From positions 1-9,838 of the forward strand of contig PMKW01000111.1 of assembly GCA_003157895.1 (NCBI GenBank): a stretch of 9,838 nt of DNA. The letters are read 5' to 3'. The stretch is from Methanoregula sp. Its GTDB lineage: Archaea; Halobacteriota; Methanomicrobia; Methanomicrobiales; Methanospirillaceae. Below are positions 6,206 to 9,838 of the stretch, piece by piece. The number at the start of each line of letters is the position of its first letter. Positions within the stretch are counted from its first letter, which is position 1. The notes beneath the pieces were generated by a model, which did no database searches, was not told where the DNA came from, and saw only the letters and a program-made list of their open reading frames with translations. The position numbers and the translations under genes were made by a program.

Positions 6206-6973
6206 TCACGGTCGTCCTTCGCGTTCTATTCTTCCCGCTGCAATCTCGCAATAACGGGGGTCGATCTCTATGCCGATTCCCCAGCGGTTGCACAGCGACG
6301 CTGCAACAAGCGTTGAACCGCTGCCCATAAACGGGTCAAGCACGGTATCCCCGACAAAAGAAAAGAGTTTCATGCACCGGAGCGGGAGTTCAACCGGAAA
6401 CGGAGCTGGATGACCGATCTTTGTCTTTTTTTCCCCGTTAAATGTCCAGAGCCCGTTCGTCCATGCCATAAACTCATCCCGGGAGATATCTGACTCTTTG
6501 GACCCGCTGGTCTTCTTCCAGGTGTTTTTATACAGAACGACAATCAACTCAACTGGAGCTATGACATACGGTGCGGAGGCGCTCCTCCATGATCCCCATG
6601 CGGTTCTTCGGGAAATATTACCCTCGTTCCAGACAATGGTCGAGTGATAGGAAAATCCTGCTTTTTTTGCAATAGTGGTAAGATCCGCACCAACGCTCTG
6701 CTGGCCTCCCTTGTTCTTATCAAGCGGGATATTGAGACAGAACCTTCCATCGTCCCTGAGCCAGTCATGGCACCGCCGTATCCAAGTGTCTGAAAAGACC
6801 AGATACTCCTCATAGGATCCCCGGTCATTATGGGAATTGTATTGGATATCCAGATTATACGGAGGTGATGTGATGACAAGGTCTACGCTGCCGGATTCGA
6901 TTGTCTTAGTTGTAAAAACATCATCATTGAGGATACGGATCCTCCCCCTCTTATAAAAAATGTCTTCCCCCAC
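6206..6973 (-). CDS. Beta-type site-specific DNA methyltransferase (probably N4-cytosine)
   Basis: An S-adenosylmethionine-dependent DNA methyltransferase. From GTG 6973 it has 255 residues. The catalytic motif IV TSPPYN comes first (35-40), and the AdoMet-binding motif I DPFMGSGST near the end (213-221) is followed by GIGIEID. That order defines the beta class. TSPPY, rather than DPPY, is the form usual for N4-cytosine enzymes such as archaeal CTAG methylases; specificity here is a guess. The open frame extends to ATG 7114, but that start overlaps the end of the upstream surface gene and adds 47 unrelated residues. GTG 6973 has GGAG eight bases upstream, a short leader and a TATA-like box at a fitting distance, so I chose it. 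No conventional restriction enzyme gene is adjacent; the DEDDh exonuclease-like gene follows after 16 bases. It could be an orphan methylase or half of an unusual modification-nuclease pair. Confidence 0.9.
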   Translation of the reverse strand: MGEDIFYKRGRIRILNDDVFTTKTIESGSVDLVITSPPYNLDIQYNSHNDRGSYEEYLVFSDTWIRRCHDWLRDDGRFCLNIPLDKNKGGQQSVGADLTTIAKKAGFSYHSTIVWNEGNISRRTAWGSWRSASAPYVIAPVELIVVLYKNTWKKTSGSKESDISRDEFMAWTNGLWTFNGEKKTKIGHPAPFPVELPLRCMKLFSFVGDTVLDPFMGSGSTLVAASLCNRWGIGIEIDPRYCEIAAGRIEREGRP

Positions 6974-6981
6974 GCTGATAT

Positions 6982-7019
6982 CTCCGATAGATCTCGGTCT
7001 CTTAGCAGTAAAGTATTTT
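6982..7019 (-). promoter_or_regulatory. Promoter and Shine-Dalgarno of the methyltransferase operon
   Basis: Minus-strand AAAATACTTTAC (7008-7019) is TATA-like and predicts a transcription start near 6987. GGAGATATC begins at 6985, eight bases before GTG 6973. The consistent geometry supports the shorter methyltransferase start. Confidence 0.5.
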
Positions 7020-7062
7020 GGACAAATGAATCCGGTGACCGTGAGGGATAAAGACGGATCGT

Positions 7063-8019
7063 TCACTCCCGGCCTGCATAATAGAGGACAATCGCGAGAA
7101 CGATTAATGAGCATACCACGAGAACAGGAAATGTGTAATCATCCTGCCGGGGGATCTTTTCATCCAAGGGCTTTACCGGAGTGGATGACGGGGGAGCGGG
7201 ATATTTTACGGTGAATGTTCCATTACTGGAGATATTCGCTTTTTCCCACGTAAGGGTCAGGTCGTAGTCTCCCGGCGGCAGGCCCGGTGCATCAAGATCC
7301 CATGTCCAGGTGTTCATAGGATTGCCTCCTATCAACGGGATGGTTTTTACCGTAACGATATCGTTGGTATTCTGTATGTGGATTTCAGTGCCGATCGTAT
7401 TTTCAGTCCCTATATTAGTTGTTCCGGAGATGACGATACGTTCACCCGTTGTCTGATCAGGAAGACGGAACCCTGAAGCCGGTATAAGGTTGTCGAAATG
7501 GATGGCAGGTTCCTCAACAAAGAAAAATTCTACCTGAAAGGCATCATCAACGCCAGGGATGGTGGAAGTGTTCAGGATCTGATCCACCACCATGCGGACA
7601 TTCTCTCCCAATTCCTGACGAGGCCCGAGTCTTGCAACGATTTTTCCCCGATTCATGACCGTGAGGGTACCATTGACATCTGTCCCCCCTCCAATATCCA
7701 GGACGCCATTTGCACCTGGATCCTGGAATACGATGGCATACTGGCCGCTGGAAAAACTATCCGTAGCAGACGGTTTGATGGTGATCGAGAAATTCCCGTG
7801 ACGGTCAGGGGCGGTTGTCAGAACTTCGAAATGATCCCTTCCGACAATCCATATCCCTACCGTTCCATTGACTGCCCCGGTCCCGCTTACGGAAAAAGAG
7901 TCTCCCTTGGTGATGATCCCCGGGGCGCTTGTCGTAAAATAGACTGCTGCATTAACCGGGATTACTATGATCGTGAAGAGCAGGATGATAATTGCTGCCT
8001 CTCCTCTAACCGTTCTCAC
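7063..8019 (-). CDS. Secreted, C-terminally anchored surface protein with Ig-like beta domains
   Basis: 318 residues from GTG 8019. It has a signal peptide (1-24: Arg2 and Arg5, hydrophobic core, cleavage near NAA), an all-beta extracellular part, a Pro-rich stretch (about 274-293) and one C-terminal membrane helix (297-314) ending YYAGRE. The first domain (about 26-122) has GIITKGDSFSVSGTG and a YAIVFQDPG strand; a second (about 180-273) has ERIVISGTTNIGT, WTWDLDAPGLPPGDYDLTLTW and a closing GTFTVKY. This style is typical of Methanomicrobiales surface proteins of the DUF3821/MEMORE kind; I recall the resemblance but cannot verify it. At least six N-glycosylation sequons occur (Asn51, 76, 116, 150, 262, 266), fitting an exposed location. 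No enzymatic motif is visible. The gene precedes the methyltransferase by 89 bases, with a separate promoter between, so linked function is not implied. Confidence 0.88.
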   Translation of the reverse strand: MRTVRGEAAIIILLFTIIVIPVNAAVYFTTSAPGIITKGDSFSVSGTGAVNGTVGIWIVGRDHFEVLTTAPDRHGNFSITIKPSATDSFSSGQYAIVFQDPGANGVLDIGGGTDVNGTLTVMNRGKIVARLGPRQELGENVRMVVDQILNTSTIPGVDDAFQVEFFFVEEPAIHFDNLIPASGFRLPDQTTGERIVISGTTNIGTENTIGTEIHIQNTNDIVTVKTIPLIGGNPMNTWTWDLDAPGLPPGDYDLTLTWEKANISSNGTFTVKYPAPPSSTPVKPLDEKIPRQDDYTFPVLVVCSLIVLAIVLYYAGRE

Positions 8020-8024
8020 TCAAA

Positions 8025-8060
8025 GCCCCACCAGTACTTATTGAATAAGGATCTTTTAAC
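8025..8060 (-). promoter_or_regulatory. Promoter and RBS of the surface protein gene, with a nearby dyad
   Basis: Minus-strand TTAAAAGAT (8051-8059) is TATA-like and predicts a start near 8029, just upstream of or within GGTGGGG (8026-8032), a passable Shine-Dalgarno before GTG 8019. Between them sits a perfect dyad, CTTATT-G-AATAAG (8037-8049), a possible operator. Confidence 0.4.
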
Positions 8061-8119
8061 CTGTGAATTGTTAAACGCTTTCTGTGCCGGTAAAAAAGCA
8101 CCCGGCCATCCAACCTAAT

Positions 8120-8628
8120 CTTAAATCAGGAATCCGGCAGGATATTGTCGTCAGGTGATTTTGTCTTAATCGTTTATTCAGGTATTATACGAGGGGCATT
8201 ACCTACTACTTTGTCGTAATTTTCTCGTATCTAATTGACAGAAGTCTTGTACAATCAATCTTAAAATTTTGGAGAATTGTATATATCAGCCGGTAGTTTA
8301 TGAGCATTTTTTACGAAATATCTGGATCTTGGGGATCTCCGGCCGCATCATGGAGAAATCGGGTTTACACGATTCATAGATTCAAAGTACTTCTCTTAAG
8401 TGTTGGATGATTTGGTGGTCATTCAATAGTTAAACGGGAATAAGATTAAAGTCCATCGGGCTCCCTGATCATAGAAATAGCTTTTACCGGAATTCTTCAG
8501 TGGATTATCGGGTCTCCCAAGAAGGTCTCTCCTGTGATACATTATCGAAAAGGGAATTTGTATTTTGAAAAACAGTTTAGAGAATAATAATCAGAGATCT
8601 TATCTGCAAAATTACTTAAAAAAACCAG
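8120..8628. other. AT-rich intergenic stretch without a convincing gene
   Basis: No long open frame or recognisable protein, tRNA or rRNA is visible on either strand. It contains a good TATA-like GTATATAT (8279-8286, usable on either strand), a 5-bp inverted repeat TCTCC/GGAGA around 8336-8356, a short direct repeat GGTCTCyC (8511-8518 and 8524-8531), and a T7 tract on the minus strand (8619-8625). It could be regulatory or carry an undescribed small RNA; nothing firmer can be said. Confidence 0.5.
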
Positions 8629-8636
8629 TTTATATC
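8629..8636 (+). promoter_or_regulatory. TATA-like box facing the hairpin repeats on the plus strand
   Basis: Plus-strand TTTATATC preceded by an A-rich stretch (8617-8625) resembles an archaeal TATA/BRE unit. It predicts a plus-strand RNA starting near 8658, about 20 bases before the first hairpin of the repeat family. No start codon with a sizeable frame follows the predicted start, so a non-coding transcript is the more natural reading. Position is the only evidence. Confidence 0.35.
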
Positions 8637-8674
8637 ATGATTATGTGACTTTCCCAAAAACACTGATCTTAAAT

Positions 8675-8880
8675 AATTTCGAGAAACCCTTCAGTTTCTT
8701 CTTACGGTTCGGGTTTTCTGGTCTCACACCAATATTTCGAAGAACTTCGTTCTTCTCCAGGTTTGACTATCATAAATTTCTTAAAAATATCTATGTCTAC
8801 TTCATAGCCCTTAGAAAAAATACGAAACCCTCTCGCCAATTCGAAGGAACCTGCGGTTTCTTCTCACGACTCGGGGTTGA
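8675..8880. repeat. Three related hairpins (possible structured RNA or serial terminators)
   Basis: Three sequence-related hairpins occur. H1 8681-8700: GAGAAAC/GTTTCTT, 6-nt loop. H2 8739-8755: GAAGAAC/GTTCTTC, 3-nt loop. H3 8843-8863: GAAGGAACC/GGTTTCTTC, 3-nt loop, one G-U pair. Each is preceded by (A/T)TTCGA and followed by a pyrimidine-rich CTTCT; H1 and H3 also share yACGryTCGGG downstream. Right arms begin their CTTCT at 8698, 8752 and 8860, i.e. 54 and 108 bases apart. H1 and H3 align without gaps (8676-8716 with 8838-8878) with about 30 of 41 bases identical. Between H1 and H2 arm bases change in a paired way (A-T to G-C and the reverse), which suggests that the fold, not only the sequence, is kept. 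They lie 3' of frhB: as minus-strand RNA they would be in its 3' region, as plus-strand RNA they would be a separate transcript. Confidence 0.6.
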
Positions 8881-8896
8881 TAACCCTCGACGGCGG

Positions 8897-8903
8897 AAAA
8901 AAA
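8897..8903 (-). terminator. T7 tract directly after frhB
   Basis: One base past the frhB stop (TAA, 8905-8907) the minus strand has seven consecutive T residues. Further T-tracts occur at 8815-8820 and 8619-8625, so termination may be staged. A short hairpin GGGTT/AACCC sits at 8874-8886, just beyond the first tract. Confidence 0.6.
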
Positions 8904-8904
8904 T

Positions 8905-9831
8905 TTAGATGTAGGGGTTCCGGAGAGCCTTGCCTGCACCGAATGTTGCGCGCTCTTCGAGAGTCTTCTTGTTCTTCGTGATCTTCTCGTTAGCGAGTTT
9001 GGTTACCATTTCAAGACCGGGCTTGACCTTCTCGATCGGCTGGGTCTCGAAGCAACCTGCTGCCATTGCCTTTGCCCAGACAGAGTCTCCGATCTTGGAC
9101 CTGACAAAGACGGTGCTCCATCCGTCAGGGCTGCCGACGGAACCGGTGGAGATGTCACCGAGGTTGGCAACGTAGTCAAGGCATACGTGGCAGCCGGGCT
9201 GCTCGTACTTGTGGGTCACCTTGAGTGGTAGCTGGACGACCTGTCCGCGCTTGCCGTATACCCAGAACTTGCCTTTGCCGATCTCCATCTTCTTGACAGA
9301 ATCCATCTTCATCGCCGCGTGGTCTTCCACGAGCTGGAGGATGCTCTGGTACGGGAAGTTCTCCATGCAGAAGATACCGACTGCGAGTGCAATGCTTGCG
9401 CCGACATCCCTCATACCGATCGGATACAGCTGTGCCTTGCGGATTGCCTGCATCTGGCATGGGGTACCGACGATACCGATCTTGTCTAGGCCGAAGCTGC
9501 GGGTTGCCTCCTTGAGGAGTGCAATGTTCGGGCTGATGTTGTACTTGGTTCCTGCTGCTGCAAGCAGCTCAGCCTTAGTGTTGACAATCGCGGGGAATGG
9601 TCTCCAGGGCTCGATCATTTCGAAGTTCGAGCTGTCTTGGAGACACTTTGCCGGGTACTTTGCCGCGAACTCCTTGGTTGCTGCAACGATTGCACCATCA
9701 ATGATGCCTTCGTCGAGTGCAAATGCAAAGAGGGACGAGACAATCCCGCCATCCTGAGCGCGCGTGAGAAGCTCCTTGTCGGTGCTTCGGGCTGAGACGC
9801 ATGATTTGTAATTTCCGAGTTCTGCTCCCAT
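8905..9831 (-). CDS. frhB: Coenzyme F420-reducing hydrogenase, beta subunit
   Basis: 308 residues. FrhB is the FAD-containing subunit that passes electrons from the [NiFe] hydrogenase core (FrhA, FrhG) to coenzyme F420, giving F420H2 for CO2 reduction in methanogenesis. Evidence: the N-terminal NYKSCVSARSTDKEL and AQDGGIVSSLFAFALDEGIIDGA typical of FrhB, then GIVGTPCQMQAIRKAQ, GIFCMENFPYQ and GCHVCLDYVANLGDIS. Cys125, Cys155, Cys214 and Cys217 are candidates for the [4Fe-4S] cluster; other cysteines are 11, 63 and 260. The fold belongs to the FrhB/FdhB family, and the SARST start argues for FrhB rather than FdhB. ATG 9831 is seven bases from the window edge; frhG would be expected upstream, and a TGA at 9833-9835 just before the ATG could be its stop. 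There is no clear Shine-Dalgarno in the bases available. Codon choice is strongly biased (ACC, AAG, ATC), as expected for an abundant enzyme. Confidence 0.95.
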   Translation of the reverse strand: MGAELGNYKSCVSARSTDKELLTRAQDGGIVSSLFAFALDEGIIDGAIVAATKEFAAKYPAKCLQDSSNFEMIEPWRPFPAIVNTKAELLAAAGTKYNISPNIALLKEATRSFGLDKIGIVGTPCQMQAIRKAQLYPIGMRDVGASIALAVGIFCMENFPYQSILQLVEDHAAMKMDSVKKMEIGKGKFWVYGKRGQVVQLPLKVTHKYEQPGCHVCLDYVANLGDISTGSVGSPDGWSTVFVRSKIGDSVWAKAMAAGCFETQPIEKVKPGLEMVTKLANEKITKNKKTLEERATFGAGKALRNPYI

Positions 9832-9838
9832 TTCAATC

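Noticed and set aside
6974..7114. Longer methyltransferase start at ATG 7114
   Set aside because: It would overlap the surface protein gene and add 47 residues with no family resemblance; GTG 6973 has a good ribosome-binding site and promoter spacing.
7498..8118. Plus-strand frame of 206 residues
   Set aside because: It lies opposite the surface protein gene, shows no recognisable domain, and the minus-strand frame has a clear signal peptide and membrane anchor.
8511..8532. Short direct repeat GGTCTCyC, 13 bases apart
   Set aside because: Only two copies of seven or eight bases; easily due to chance, with no other sign of an attachment site or regulator.
8675..8880. CRISPR array
   Set aside because: The repeats are only partly identical, palindromic units differ in arm length, the spacing is uneven, and no cas genes are present.
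8645..8908. Plus-strand frame of 87 residues, Phe-rich, with FF-x-R recurring about every 18 residues
   Set aside because: The periodicity follows from the hairpin repeats. Its GTG lies before the transcription start predicted from the TATA box, there is no ribosome-binding site, and the composition is unlike a natural protein. A structured RNA or repeat explains it better.

Overview
The window looks like a piece of a methanogenic archaeon's chromosome, most likely Methanomicrobiales (Methanoregula or a relative). The best marker is frhB, the F420-binding subunit of coenzyme F420-reducing hydrogenase, at the right end. A PEGA-repeat surface protein, lipoprotein- and S-layer-like secreted proteins, archaeal TATA-like boxes placed a sensible distance upstream of several genes, and T-tracts after stop codons all fit. 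Every supported gene lies on the minus strand, so the window is read from right to left.

Right to left: frhB (8905-9831) closes the frh operon and ends at a T-tract. Next is an 885-bp stretch (8020-8904) without a convincing protein gene; its frhB-proximal part holds three related hairpins. Then come a secreted, C-terminally anchored surface protein (7063-8019) and a compact cluster: a beta-type DNA methyltransferase (6206-6973), a DEDDh exonuclease-like protein (5419-6189) and a lone HicB-like small protein (5154-5384), followed by a hairpin/T-tract. A PLP aminotransferase (3764-4945) follows; its reading frame opens without ATG, GTG or TTG. A promoter then drives a PEGA-repeat surface protein (2123-3670) tightly coupled to a stand-alone membrane sensor domain (1450-2121). 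Two cyclophilin genes come next: a lipoprotein-type copy interrupted by an in-frame TGA (737-1381) and an intact cytoplasmic copy (180-647). The left edge cuts a membrane protein (1-120).

Functionally this is a mosaic: energy metabolism (frhB), cell surface and envelope folding (PEGA protein, sensor, surface protein, lipoprotein cyclophilin), one amino-acid transaminase, and a small methyltransferase-nuclease-HicB cluster that could be a DNA-modification or defence module. The points most worth checking are the hairpin family beside frhB, the unusual aminotransferase start, the TGA inside the second cyclophilin, and the methyltransferase-nuclease pairing. All calls come from reading the sequence and its translations; no database search was run.
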